Assembly: GCA_017590115.1 (NCBI GenBank)
Contig: JAGGNK010008670.1
Location: 5,575,677-5,639,676 of the forward strand
Source of the DNA: Montifringilla adamsi
Taxonomy: Eukaryota; Chordata; Aves; Passeriformes; Passeridae
Length of the DNA: 64,000 nucleotides
Direction of reading: 5' to 3'
Of the stretch, positions 51,606 through 64,000 are shown piece after piece. Below the pieces are notes generated by a model that ran no database searches, was not told the origin of the DNA, and worked only from the letters and a program-made list of their open reading frames with translations. Positions within the stretch are counted from its first letter, which is position 1; each line of letters opens with the position of its first letter. The translations under genes and the position numbers were made by a program.

Positions 51606-54600
51606 GTAGTTATGACAAACTGAAAATAGCAGCAAGATAAAATTATGTTTTCTCAGGTTATATCCTGTTCCAGTGGAATTTTATCTAAGTGGATTTTTTT
51701 AGGTATTTAGAGGATTACCACAGATCTTCAAAGTGACTTTTTTGTAGGGATATTGTATTCAAAGAAACAGCTACACATTGAAGGATGTTGTGTTAAAATG
51801 CTAATATTGATGATAGTTATATAGGCTACATGTTATCTAAGCCAACTTTTGAGACTCTTTTCAACAGAGAGGAAACAGGTATTGATGTGTATTTTTTTAC
51901 TGCACAGTAGGATGTGACAATCTTCAAAATAACCTCTATATCCATTTTCATACCATGAGGAAAATAAGATTCTCTAGGATAACCATTGGTCATAAGGATC
52001 TGTATGCTTGATTGGAGTCTGTTCCAGACACCATGGCGTTTTTCAGTCCATCATCCTCTGCAAGGCAGGTGGAAGGAAGAGGCATTTTATGCTGTTTGGA
52101 GTTCAGGCTGGAATTGCAGACAAATAAATTGTTAGGAGGGTTTGTCCTTCCTCCACCTTCACTACTGTAGGTTATTTGCAGCTGGACATCTCAAACTCAG
52201 CCTCACTTGGTGAGCTGAAGAGCAGGAAGGCATTAGGTGTTCCAAGATGCAATAGGCAGGAGAAGAGGTGTGTGTTTTCATGCAAATGTAAGGATGCACT
52301 GACTTCATATTCTCCTCACTTCTTTCCGCTCTTCACTGTGCTCATCTCCTGTGTGCACATCTTTCCAAGCTGAGGAGCAAAGCTGAGGCTGGGCTAAGTT
52401 GGAATGTTTCCTGACACTGCCTGCTAACATGCTTCTCTGTCACACACGCAGAACAAAGCAGGGATGTGCCAAATAGGGAGCATTGCTGTCGTGTTGTTGT
52501 GTAAATTAAAATAGATTAAGTCAAGAATTTATATCAATAAGGAGACTTCTTTTTTCCAAACATCATGGCACCGATCAGGCAAAGTTTTCGATTTCAGATT
52601 AAATGCAAGGTAAAAGACTGTAAGGAAAATCTGAAGGCAGAAGATGTGTGAGTGCAATGTTTATGGAAGGCTTGTGGTCCAGTGGCATTTTTTGTTGTCA
52701 CTTAGCAGCTATTCCACATAGTTTTCATTCAAGATCTGTGTATATACAATCTACAGACCATGAGAAAGAATCTGCAAAATTCAGTATATCAAAATAGTGA
52801 GTATTTCCCAGCAACATTTACAATATGAACATTGAAGGTTCCCTTGGCTATTGTCTGCTTTAATACAAGGTTATTCTTCATGTTCAGTTAACCTTGTAAA
52901 TGTGCAATTTTGTCTCTCAGAATGACTCGTCAATGTAATTAAAATCATAAATGACAATATTTCTATATTTACTTAAACATGACACTCTAAATTTGGTTCT
53001 TTGTTAAAAATTCAGCTTTTGTCCTTCTTGAAAATTCATTTCCTAGAAATAAACTTGCTAAGTGTAATCTGCAGTCTTGAAGTAGATGTACTGTACTTCT
53101 CAGACTGTAGAAGACCTTGACCCCATGAGGTCTGTTTTATGTGAGAAATAAATCTGTTTGGCACAATGTGTAAATTTCTCTTGGCAAGAGGATGGAATTT
53201 TTCCCTAAAAAAGAAATCACACAGAATGACTAAATTTGGATTATTTGCTATATCTGTGTTATTTATTGTACAAGTTGTTAACAGTCCTCCAGAAGATAAG
53301 CTCATTGTCTCTCTTACGTTCTATCAAACAAGCAATCTGTTTATCCTTTACTGTTTATTGCCATTGTTTATTGTGGATTCTATTTATTGACAGATATTAT
53401 AAGGCAGATAAATAACTCTGTGTTGACAGCCATGTTAATAAACATTGTAGGAATTTCTGTTAGGCAGGTTAGGGGCTGATAAAAATCTCTTGGTTTGCAG
53501 GGCGGGGTTTTTGCTTTTTTGTTTCCATCCAGCTTTTTAAACTACACCTCAGCTTCAATGCAAAACAAGATTTGGGCAAACAGGTTCAGAAATGGAGTGT
53601 AATCATTTTGCCAGGTTGGTTTCCTCTTCTCTCTCTCTCACTGCTGTGACTACTCAGGAATCACTCTTCCTTTGGGATATACATCACTTGTTTATTTTAC
53701 CCACCTGTCAGCCACTGTGCAGTGTCAGGTAAAACTGATGCTGTTCCACAGCTGGAAAAAACTGGTTTGGAGTTAAAAAGCCCAGGACCTGTGCTTGTAT
53801 TCTTCCTCCAGAGCAGCAGCTCCAGGTCAGCTTTAGAAATGCATTTCTTACCCAGTCGGAGCGATGCCAGTCCGCAGAGAGAAGGTTATAAAAACCTTCC
53901 ATTGACAGGAACCTGAGGAGTAAATACAAGGAAATAAAAGTTGTAAGAGGAAACACTCAGGCCAGAAGAGTAAGTAAAACTGTCTGGCTTGGAATTACGT
54001 AATACAGTGAACCACAGCCTCAGGGAGGTTAAATCTGCCTGGCAAATGCCCGTGGTCGGCTCTGTGAGCCAGTAAAGTGCATTCTGAGAATTCAGCCACT
54101 GCTGGAAAAGTGCACTGGGTGAAATGCAGCTCTTTTATTCACCAGCAGAAAATATGCAGCATTTTAGTCTCAAAATAAGTAAACTTAGAAGAATTTCTCA
54201 AGTGGAAAAAATCATAATATTGCCCCAGTTTCCAAGGGTTCTCTTGCAGTTACTAAAGAAAGCCTTCCTCATCCCCTTACCTCTGCTGTGCTGGGTTTTC
54301 CATCACATGAAGGTCACATTCTGATTAGTAATATGTTAGGAGACAAGCTGATCAGATTTTCCTAATACTGCTGATTATTTTGCTTTCAGTATGAGGCATG
54401 CTATTCAAGAGAATGATTAGTGTGCATCCAAATGACTGTGTAGAGTTTCCAGAGAGAGACCTAAGTGTTGGTTTCAAATCAGAGTTCCTCTGCTACTGAA
54501 AGCCATGATTAGTCTATTAGTCCTCACCTCAGCAGAGAATAGTGTTAGAAACATATTCTGTTAGCTTTACAGCAACAAGGACGAGTAACATAAACTAAGA

Positions 54601-54772
54601 GAGCTGTTAAATCAGAGACTTGTCTTAGTCACTCTCTGTGCTGCATAAAAGCTGGATAGCAGTCAAATTACTTCATTGTATGAGCATTAGTATGTCAGAA
54701 ATAACTGCATGGCACAGGTGAGTACATTCTGATTATTTTTCCCATGTGTGGACTGTTTCTGTGTTCTTGAAA

Positions 54773-54810
54773 ATATTAGTCCTGTTAATATAACATATAT
54801 TAGTCCTGTT
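54773..54810 (+). repeat. Short direct repeat, 24-bp offset
   Basis: ATATTAGTCCTGTT occurs at 54773-54786 and again at 54797-54810, with similar TATA-rich sequence following each copy. It is a small local tandem duplication in AT-rich intron. Confidence 0.85.
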
Positions 54811-55962
54811 TATATAATATGGTGTATTTTCAAACTCAAAAATGGTGTAACAGGTATAACACACACATGTCCTCCATAATGAGAAAATACATGCATGTAA
54901 CAGACAAAAGAGTCTGTTCATCACAACTCTGCTTGGTGTCTTAGATATAAATTCCTCTCCTGCGGTATTTTAACTTTGTAAGCAAAGTAATCTTATTTAC
55001 ATAGCTGAAGTTCAGCTCTTGTTTACCTGATTGAAAATTATGAATAACTCTGAAAACACTGGACCTGGTGGTGTATGACCTCAGGGACGTGCACTGGGTT
55101 TCTGTTTGGATTCATGATGGTTCTCATTTTTGAATGCATGTACATGGATTGTGTGCCTGCCCTATCACTCAGAGCTCACCTTGTTTCTCATACTTCTCCT
55201 TCTTAGTTCCTTAAGATTTGCATTATTTTCCTTTTTGTATGAGCATCATCTTTGTAATTTTCCATGTTTAATTTTCCTCTTGATGGAGCACCTTAAAGTG
55301 CAGTTTGCTCTGCTAGACTCAACATTCTGATGGCCTTTTTTCTTTCATGAAAGGGGACAGGGAAAAGTAGTTTTTAAAAGATCTGTGTTCGGGTAGTACT
55401 GGGCTTCTTCCCTGAAAGGAAAAGATTCAACCCCCTGGTTACAAGTTAATTTATTTTGATTACTTCCTTCCTTACACAGTTCATAGCATAGCTGCTGAAG
55501 TCCTGGAGCACAAGTAATCACAGACACTGAGAAAAAGAGCCTTGCTGTGGCTGCCTAATGTTTGGGTAGTAGAGAAAATATAAACTGGGTTTTCCATGGT
55601 TTCAGTCAGGGATTTGACTTTTTCTCCAGCATTGTAACTCAAACATCATTGAACTGTTCAGCATTTTGAGTTCCATCACTTACAAACTTCAGCTGATACA
55701 GGTTTATTTTGAGCTTTTTTCAAGATGGAAATTAATTGACTGTTACCATCCATTTCTGTGTCATTGCAGTCAACAGTTTCATGAGGAATCCTTTTTTTTT
55801 AATTGTAGTTGGATGATTTCCCATGTTATCTGCATATTATTCATCCTTCTCAGTGCATCCTGCTACAGAATGATTCCTGTCTGGTAAAACAGAATCTTAA
55901 ATCCCCTCTGCGATAAGGTAGTAGTTTACATCAACATTAGCATTTTTACTTTGCTTGGGAAA

Positions 55963-56061
55963 AAAAAACACTGCTGCACATGCAAGTTATTAAAAAATAA
56001 CCAACAACTTCCTAACTTGCTCTCTTTTTTTTTTTTTTTTAATATTTATTGATGGACACAT
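55963..56061 (+). repeat. Left arm of long inverted repeat
   Basis: This 99-base arm starts AAAAAACACTGCTGCACATG, contains AAAAAATAACCAACAACTT and a 16-base T run, and ends TTTATTGATGGACACAT. It is the reverse complement of 57004-57103 at about 94 percent (five substitutions and one length difference, counted by eye). The 942-base spacer carries no transposase-like frame. No target-site duplication is obvious at the outer edges. Confidence 0.93.
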
Positions 56062-57003
56062 AATCATCATGAAGCATTTCATAGTAGATGTCCACGTTTG
56101 GGTATGCAGGACTCACAGAACATTTACTTTTACACCTAGATCATAAAAGTTGTTTTCCGTATCTTCACTCAAACTTAAGTATAGGCAAGAAGTATAAAAA
56201 TTACCTGTCACATTATTCACAGGCTAGACCAAGGTAGTGTAATACCATGGACCACTAAGCCAATTTAGAAGAAAGATGAAAAGAGGTTTCTTTATAGAAG
56301 GCATTTGTATGTAATATATGTAGAAGAGTTTAGAATTTTGACAGTTTGAGATTGTATCCTCTTTAGAGAGAATGCATAATGATTTTTATTTCTGTTGAAA
56401 TATGCATAACTTTCTGAAGGTAACTTTCAACTTTCATTAGGGCCCTTAAAAGTGATTTTCACCCAAACTGGTGTAAAACAGAGGGCACTAAATCTTAACT
56501 CTCCAGTGAATGTGGTTTCTCAGTTGTTACCATCAGCCTCTGCATCCTCCCTTCCGCCCTGTTCTGCCCTCTTTTCTTCCTTTTTATCACTCTTTGGGGA
56601 AACTTACTGCAGGTTCTTCATTTCAGTATTTACATGCTTAGACTGACACATCATGCACTTCTCTCAAAAGAACTCAAAAGCTTTCCAAGATTTCTTTGTT
56701 ATGAGAAAAGAAACAGAGGAACTGTCCTTGATGGAGAGAACTTAGGGTCTAGTTTACAGAAAAATAACTCTCATCTTGCAAGCTGCTTTTGTCTCTTTGA
56801 TGTGCTGATGTTGGTGAAAGGGAGGGCTCAGCTTGGAGTGTTCTTCAGTGCATCTCCCTTGTATCTGTTCCAAAGTGAGAAGGAAGATGGTGTTTGAACC
56901 CCAAACACATTTCATTTTTAAATTCATCTACGTGTATAATCAGTGTGGCTTTGTGGAAGGAAACAGTCTGTGGTATAGTTTCCACTCCACAAATACAACC
57001 TTG

Positions 57004-57103
57004 ATGTGTCCATCAATAAATATTAAAAAAAAAAAAAAAAAAAGAGCAAGTTAGTAAGTTGTTGGTTATTTTTTAATAATGTGCATATGCAGCAGTGTTT
57101 TTT
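57004..57103 (-). repeat. Right arm of long inverted repeat
   Basis: This is the partner of 55963-56061, starting ATGTGTCCATCAATAAATAT, followed by a 19-base A run and ending in CAGTGTTTTTT. Similarity stops sharply on both sides: inside after the ATGTGTCC edge, outside after the T-rich edge. Together the arms could pair as a 100-bp stem in a transcript of either strand. Confidence 0.93.
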
Positions 57104-58704
57104 GATGTGTGCACCTTGAAAGCAAACCTGAGTAGTCTGACCTGTGGTATTCTTTATTTTTAGCTAGTTTTGTATCAGTCATGTAATTACTGCTCAAACA
57201 GTTCCAGTGCTTAAAGTCAGTCGACTTTTATTTTCTGAAGTTCTGGATCTCTCATGTTCTTAATGCACTTATCTCACCACGTTGAATCACAGCATTAATC
57301 CATTGTTGCTCCATATCCAGATGATTTTCTCCTTTAATTCTGTGTCCTCCAGTCCCTTTCCAGCCAGGAAAGAGTTAGTGCAGCCATGACACAGTCTTGA
57401 GATTTCTGACCGCTTGGATTATCTACAGCTGACCAGGCCCTTCTGGTAAATGTCCTGCTGTTTATCTGACATTATTATTTGTATCCTGCTTGATTAAGTG
57501 TCACCCAGTACCAATTAATTTATCAAAGCCAAGTATATTTATCAAGAAATTCTATGAGAAGCATCACAGCATGATTTTCTTGGAGGGATCAGGGTGGACC
57601 ATATGCAAAGACACAATGTGCTTAATTCAGCTTTAGCTGCTCAACAGAGAACTTCAGGGCCTGGGGCATTGTGTGAATGTCCTTGGAAGAGATTTAGTAC
57701 TGGTTGTCTGAGTCTGAAATTCCAGGGAATTTCTTACCCCAAACAGAAGCCTTGTTTCTCCTCTTACATCGAGTCTAGGAGGGAGTTTGCATAACAGCAG
57801 TGTGTTGCTGTGATGATCTGTGAATTGGTAGCTTTTCCATCTGAAAATACAGCTCTGCATGGCTCCCCTTATTCCCTGTTTTATTTCTCTTTTCTCCCTG
57901 ATACATGTTAATTTTTTTAAGGAAATAACACCGCTGGTAGTTGCCCATGGGCAGTTACTGGAGATGTTTCAAGCCTGTATGAAAGAATCAAAGTACCAAT
58001 GTGCTTGGTATACCAGATAGTCTTTGCAAAGGAGCAAATGTGTATCAGCCTCAGGATGCTTGCTTGGGAACCCAGGATTCCCTTTTTTGAGCTTCCTCTG
58101 GAGAGTTTGATGCTGTTGCACTTGCTGCTGAGAGAGTTTATTAACTGTGTAGTAGAACTTTAAGGGCAGCAAGGTGTGGCAGTGGGAGTTGGTTGTGTCA
58201 AGGTGAAGAGAGAGGTTTCATTTGTGTTTCTGGACAAGCAGTGAGCTGCCAGTGCATAACAAGGAATGGTTCCAGGAGTCCCCAGCAGGTTTCCTGGGAC
58301 TACCTGAGGGTCCAAACCACAGCTGCCTTTCTGACTCAGAGATTATGCTGCCTTTATAATAGCTGTGCTTCTCTTTATTCAGACTGATTTTTTTCCTGAC
58401 CAATGTGTTTTTTCTGTCTCTAGCATAAATTAGCGTTTTCTAATTTCTCAGTTCAGTCAGGGGTTAGTGTAGTACTCACCAATAATTCATTAATTCATTA
58501 GTCCATCTGTTCATTTGGACGCTAATTGAGTTGAATTTGGTAGTGAGAGCATGGTGAAATTGTTAAGGTTAATGACTCGGTGTTTTACAAGACAAAATGC
58601 ATTTGATGTTCAATTGATTGCTTGAGTTGTTTTATTGAATAATATGAATATTTAGCTACTTAATTTCATGGAAGAGCATCTTTGTTATTGCACTAATGCT
58701 AGTG

Positions 58705-58729
58705 AAACTGATGACGTCCTCATCAGTTT
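58705..58729. repeat. Perfect 10-bp palindrome around a CRE-like core
   Basis: AAACTGATGA (58705-58714) and TCATCAGTTT (58720-58729) are exact reverse complements around CGTCC. The centre reads TGACGTC, which resembles a CREB/ATF site. This could be a protein-binding site or chance. Confidence 0.7.
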
Positions 58730-59446
58730 GGATACATTACTCTGCTCCAAAAAATTCTGTCTGGCCTCACAAATCCTAGTGCTTTGATGTTCCAAACATC
58801 ACACAGTGCATCCAGAAGGGGAAAATTCTTTACGTAAACTTGCCTTATGGCATCAAAATCACACGGCTTCTTTAGCATTCATTCACACTGCATGAGTACA
58901 TGTTGTTTCTGTGAGCTCTGTCCTTGCAGATTCCCTCAGAGGCTCCTCGGTGTCTTGGAATTGACTGAGGATTGTTGGAAGGCAATGGAAGAAAGTGAGG
59001 GGAGTTAATAGGATCAATAGGATATGGGAAAATGTGAAAAATTTGTTTAGACACCAATTAATTGCTTCTTTTTGAAGCATCTAGTTACTGAAACTATATA
59101 TTATCTAAGGACAGATGTCACTGAATTCTCTTTTCTTCCTGGAGAATTAAATGGCCTGTTGCATTTCATGGTAATGTTTTACCATTGTCCTTCTCAGTGG
59201 CTGCATTCATCTGACCAATTAAATATTTTCTGGCAGGATATCTGGAATAAACATCAAAACTTGTTTTACACCAGTAGATACTAGTAGTGTGGCACTCAGT
59301 TTTGTTTTTTGGAGGAAAAAATCAAGATCACTGGACAATCAAACAGCTGTGGTTTGGGTCAGTGATTCATTCTCGCTGATAAAATTTGCAATATTTGATA
59401 TATCTTATCATGGATATTGAAGAACTGGTTAAAAAGGCTTCTGATA

Positions 59447-59469
59447 AACAATGTCTTGAAGACATTGTT
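59447..59469. repeat. Perfect 11-bp palindrome with 1-base centre
   Basis: AACAATGTCTT (59447-59457) and AAGACATTGTT (59459-59469) are exact reverse complements around a single G. AACAATG resembles a SOX-family core and appears once on each strand, so the site could bind a dimer. Function is not shown. Confidence 0.75.
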
Positions 59470-62400
59470 ATTCTTAGCAAAACACAATTTTTATCACTGC
59501 AAGGTGGTGAGCCTCCCACCTACACAACATCTGTGTAGTGTCTAACATTAGATCTCTTCATTCACTGTAATTAATTGGTTTTTTTTTTGTTTGGTTTTTT
59601 TTTTTTTTTTGAGCACTAAAATTTAAAGTGGAAAATAGGAAGCATTGCATCAGGAAATAAAAACATTGATAATATTTGATTGTGAAAGACATCGTCACTG
59701 GGATTCATGACTTCCAGCAGGACATGGTTAGGGTGATCTTCCTGGAACTTCATGTTCCTGCATATTTTGAATGCTCACAATTGATCATGAAATGCTACAA
59801 AATGTGCTTGCACCCTTTACACAACACATCCAAGAAAAGCTGTTCTCTCTTAGATGTACTGAATCTTACTGAGCTTCCTATTTCTAAGTTCTGAAACTTT
59901 GGGAAGATCCTCTGTCAGGTTGCAGGTTTCTGACTTGGGCCACTCCTTCCTAAACTGCTGATTCTGCTTTCAGTGTAAAAAGCACCAAGGGAAAACTGCA
60001 GAGGAGTAAAACCAGGCAAGTATCCTGACATCCTAAAACTTGCTTTCTTTGTGCTGCAGTCTGTGAATTTATAGCTTTACAGTGATTATTTCAATTCACT
60101 TACTAACATAAGGAAGAAAACATTAAATTAAAAGAGATGAGAGAAATGTGCTTATATTCTTTTCCTTATGACAGTTGGCTGGGGTTTTTTTCTGGCTGCA
60201 GTTGAGTTGAATAATAAAATAACTTGTGCAGCAGTGATTCCAATTCTGCCTCTCCTGTATTCTTGTGCAGCCTTCTTTGGCAGGCCTTGCTCATTTTGTC
60301 CAGCATTGGGTAGCATTGCAAGGTCACTGCACATCTTTACCAGAATATTCAAACAGAAAATAGATGTGCTTTTGTTTATTTTCTGAAAGGTCTTCAGTAA
60401 ACTGAAATGGTGAAAATACAGAAGAAAAGACTTGTCAAAAACTCCTTCTGACAAGCCTGTTTTGCAGGGGCCTTCTCACTTTCAAGACACGTGTTAGGCT
60501 GCGGCAATTGCAGAGCTTAATAAAAATCATTTTGAAGGACCTTTTTTATGTCTTATGCATCAGAGAAACAAACTTTTACATTACTTTATAATCTTTTGTG
60601 GATTTGGGAGGTGATATTTAATTAGCTATCCAGAGCATTTGCTAGAAGGAGTAAAGCAACCCTGCTAGTGAGATGGAGAGGCAGGAAATCTCTTCTGCAG
60701 TGTATTTGCAGCCCTATGGGCCTTTATTATTGAGAAATCCTGTATGCCTCTTATTATTTCATCAATTCAATTTGAACCATACTTTGGCTTCAGTCTGTTC
60801 TATTCTACATAATCTACTTTTTCAGTAAATCTGCTTCAGACTGCAATACCCTCCCAAAGTAAAAGTAATCCAGATAGATGATGATAAGCCATATTTTAGT
60901 CTATGAGATACCTTTTCCATTACTCTCTTTTTGATCCTTCTTACAGTCAAACCTCTTGTTCAATCACCCTGCCAGGCAGTATAAAAAAGGGGGAAGAGAT
61001 GGCCTTTTAGCCTAGGTGAGGTGAAACAACTCTGTCACAAAGAAATGCAATTGTATATTTTCTGCCCGGACACCATATGCCAATTGCTTGACTTAGGGAA
61101 AATGGAAGAAGGAATTAGTGAGAGCCTGCAGTGCAGATTTCAGAGGTGTTTTTGTTCTTCTCACTGTTCTCTCTTTATCTTTTCTCCTGGCAAGGCTTTC
61201 TCCATCACACTGTGACAATTCTTTGGCACTGGTGTTGAATACAGACAAGTCCTGACGCAGTTGGGAAGCCTCTGGGATTCTGGGTAATAGTTTTGGGCAC
61301 TGCACAGCTTCAGAGTGTGCCTTGTGTGACTGCAGCCTCCCAGCTGAACCTGTGCCCAGGTTGATTCTGAAGATGTGCAGTGTCTACCCTGTGTTTCAGT
61401 TGCCAGACACTGCGCATTTGTGTGTATCCCTCAGTTCTCTGCAATTCTGCTTTTTGTGCTTTTGTACTACAAAAAGGCAGAAAGAGTGAAACAGGTTAAT
61501 AGCCCATGGAACACACACAGCATGTATTTATATTGGACAGAGCACAGTGTCAGTCCTGATGAAGCAAAAGCAACCCCTAAATTCTCACCTTCTAGACGTT
61601 TTTCTTTGATCTGTATGAAGAAAATAAACATTTTTCTCTTGGTTTCCATCCTTCTTTTGTGTATTTGCGTTGCAGGCTTTAGCAGTGTAAGATTAGCACA
61701 TTTATAGCTCTTGCCTACCTGTACAAATTTCAGAAGGATTTCTGCTCTCACTTGCTTCCTTTCTGTTTTTACTTTTCCTGGTGCCTTCTTTTGTCTCCTG
61801 TGCAATGTAAAACTGGTGCCGTGAATATTGTGAAGTGCTGAAGGGCATTGCTGGCCTGAGTATGGACAATTCTGACAAATGTTAACAAGGGTGGAGTCAA
61901 ACGGGATAAAGAACTTTAGTCTGAAGATTGTTTTTCCAGATTGAGCATCTTTGTTGCTGGGTGGAGAAACCTCCACTGCCTGTTATTTTCAAAACAAATA
62001 AACGACAAAAAAACCTCCCCTCACCTCGCCCTCCTCCCCAGCACCCCCAGAAAAATTACTTCTGGAGATATTTGTGTATTGTTCACCAGGTTAAGAACAG
62101 AAGGATGTCTTCTTGTAAAAGCTGGGGAACATTCAGCAGGCAAGAAAAATCAGTTTGGATGTGGAATGAGATCATATTAAGGAATTGTTACCTACATAAT
62201 TTGAGTACATAAATTCACAATTTCTCTAACTGGGAATTTTACTGTTTCTCAAGTAATTGTCAGGAAAACAGAATCTTTCGTGGATTCAGCTTGTAAAAAA
62301 AAATCACATGTGTTTATAGAAACAATTACAGTTTTAAGACCATGCGTGGCAAAATTTGATATTTTTTAAAAACTTTTTTATTTAATAACAGCAAAATATA

Positions 62401-62719
62401 TCTCTAAAGCATGTTTTGGTATTGACTGTTTTCCATTAAATAGCCAGTAGTGCTGTGGGATTTTATTCATGATTTAAAATGCATTGGTTGAAAGTTGGCA
62501 TATAAATTGAAAGTATAAGACAGTGCACAAGGGATGGTGAATTTAGTACCTTTAGATGGTGAAACATTTTGTTCTCTTAATTAATTAAGGAAGGATAAGT
62601 TAGAAAAATGAGTGTAGAAAATCAGAAGTGAATTTTAGTGCAAGTGTCCATCATAAATAAGCAAGAGTAAGCCAGATTTGGGGCTTTAAGAGATTTTAGC
62701 CTGCATTTTTGATTTCCAT

Positions 62720-62743
62720 TTAATTGATTCATAAATCAATTAA
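62720..62743. repeat. AT-rich palindrome with paired TAATTGATT motifs
   Basis: TTAATTGATT (62720-62729) and AATCAATTAA (62734-62743) are exact reverse complements around CATA. Both arms carry homeodomain-like TAATTG/CAATTA cores, and another TAATTA follows at 62741-62746. It is a candidate regulatory element only. Confidence 0.6.
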
Positions 62744-64000
62744 TTACTGTCACAAGACCCAAGGGCAGCAGGAAATTGGGTTCAAATTAAAAAGAAAAGG
62801 AGGCAATTTGTTTTAAGATTGAAAGTTGAATGTTCAATCGAAGTTTAATCAGAAGTGACCCATTATTTGAAAAGTAGAACATCAATGTCATTCTAATTTC
62901 ACAGAATGCTTCATTAAATGAGTATTGAAAAGACCAGGTTAACTGATCATTCCAAAAGGAACACGAGACAAAGGAAGCTCACTTCCAAATACATGTTGTG
63001 CTTGTTCATTTCTCTTCTGAAGAGTTCATAGAGATACCAAATAATTTCATTGGGAATTCAGGGATTATTGGGGTGGTCCTTTGTAGATAGTAATGTTTGT
63101 TTGATAAAACTTAACTTCGTATCAGAAGAGAAAATCTTCTTAATGAATTTGGATAGCCATGAACTTAAAGAAAAATCAACAGAACGTGATGAAAGGCAAA
63201 GGCAGAAATTTTCAAAGCACTGCTGGAAGTTGGGCCTCCTAAATTTTAGGATGTTTCACAGTGATCTGACCTTGAAAAGGTTTTTTTCATTATTTGATAC
63301 CATCTCCAGAGCATTCACAATGCACTGAAGACTCTGCCCTCTGAACAAGGTGAGGGTGCTGCTCATGCCTGGCTGGGGCAGAGGTGATGATTTGTGTTTA
63401 GGAGGTGAGTGTGGGAGAGAACAAGGACAACAACTGCAGCTGTGCCTCCTATTGTGGCTGAAAAGCATAAAGGAATAATACTTTTTAATGCTTTGGATTA
63501 GCAAGTCTTTCTCTTGGTGTGCATTTACTAGAAATTTTCTTAGCAAACTGCTGTTCAAAAAAAGCCAGAATACAACACTCACTTGTTGTGAGCTTGGTGA
63601 AACAACAATAGAGAAGTGATTCTGTTTCCAGCTCATGGAAGGTGTTGCTCTTGCTGTTAAATGCTGAGAGATGCTCTTGGAACATCATCTGGACCCTCTC
63701 TCTGCCTTGTGCTCCCTGGCATAAAGAGTGGGCTTCTGTTAGCTGGGAAGCTCATGCAACTTCCTCTGGTGAGCATAGTGCTTGAAAAACAGCAAAAGGC
63801 AAGAGAAACAAAGTTGGCATTTCTAACAGTTCCTTAGCTTGTTATGAGGAAAAAAAACAAAAAGCAGCCACAGCTGTTTTAAACACTTGCTTTTACAAGT
63901 GCACAGCAAGATGATTTCAGATGTCAGCAAGTTTTTTCAAACAGCAATCCTTTTCAGGATCTTTGCAAGCAGGGACTTGATTCCTTCATGAGCAAAACAA

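Larger units (their letters stand above)
51606..64000 (+). other. NAALADL2: NAALADL2 intron, 5' part (downstream of last visible exon)
   Basis: This noncoding stretch of at least 12.4 kb reaches the window end. It contains a 24-bp-offset direct repeat (54773-54810), a 100-bp inverted repeat (55963-56061 and 57004-57103), perfect palindromes at 58705-58729, 59447-59469 and 62720-62743, and T runs near 59580-59610. The C-terminal exons encoding the TfR-like dimerisation domain were looked for and not seen. The longest frame, minus strand 61467-61976 (169 codons), has no recognisable motif. Confidence 0.8.

Noticed and set aside
52560..52620. Possible micro-exon between TTTCAG and GGTAAAAG
   Set aside because: It would be only about 12 bases, and the NAALADL2 frame needs no added residues that could be verified here.
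61814..61824. TGGTGCCGTGA, resembling a tRNA-His-type retroviral primer binding site
   Set aside because: Only 11 bases match, the following bases do not continue the match, and no LTR ends or retroviral frames are visible around it.
61467..61976. Minus-strand open frame of 169 codons
   Set aside because: No recognisable domain or motif, ordinary intron composition, and overlapping plus-strand frames. A chance ORF is the simplest reading.

Overview
The window is AT-rich, intron-dominated vertebrate DNA. Several fragments resemble the 3' ends of CR1 LINEs on both strands. That, with one compact set of conserved exons, points to a sauropsid and most likely a bird; the species cannot be told from the sequence.

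Only one protein-coding gene is supported: the middle part of NAALADL2 (N-acetylated alpha-linked acidic dipeptidase-like 2), on the + strand. Five internal exons are visible at 22070-22213, 30549-30641, 34799-35004, 36529-36648 and 51459-51605. Each has AG and GT splice dinucleotides, and their phases fit together without a frameshift or stop to give about 237 residues. They cover the end of the segment that follows the PA domain and most of the M28-like domain. The start codon, cytoplasmic tail, membrane anchor, most of the PA domain and the C-terminal TfR-like dimerisation domain lie outside the window. By comparison with the zinc peptidases of the family (GCPII/FOLH1), the catalytic glutamate and most metal ligands are replaced, so the product looks like a pseudo-peptidase.

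Layout: 1-22069 is upstream intron with CR1 pieces, a (CCAT)n array and a long A run. 22070-36648 holds four exons separated by introns of about 8.3, 4.2 and 1.5 kb. 36649-51458 is a 14.8 kb intron with a nearly perfect 381-bp tandem duplication and a 26-bp minisatellite. 51459-51605 is the last exon seen. 51606-64000 is downstream intron with a 100-bp inverted repeat around a 942-bp spacer and several perfect short palindromes.

No rRNA, tRNA, CRISPR, operon or intact mobile element was recognised. The other open frames look like chance ORFs in intron. I found no convincing new biological system. The structural oddities most worth checking are the tandem duplication, the long inverted repeat and the unusual donor after the 36529-36648 exon. 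Family comparisons rest on recalled sequences of human NAALADL2 and GCPII, not on a computed alignment.
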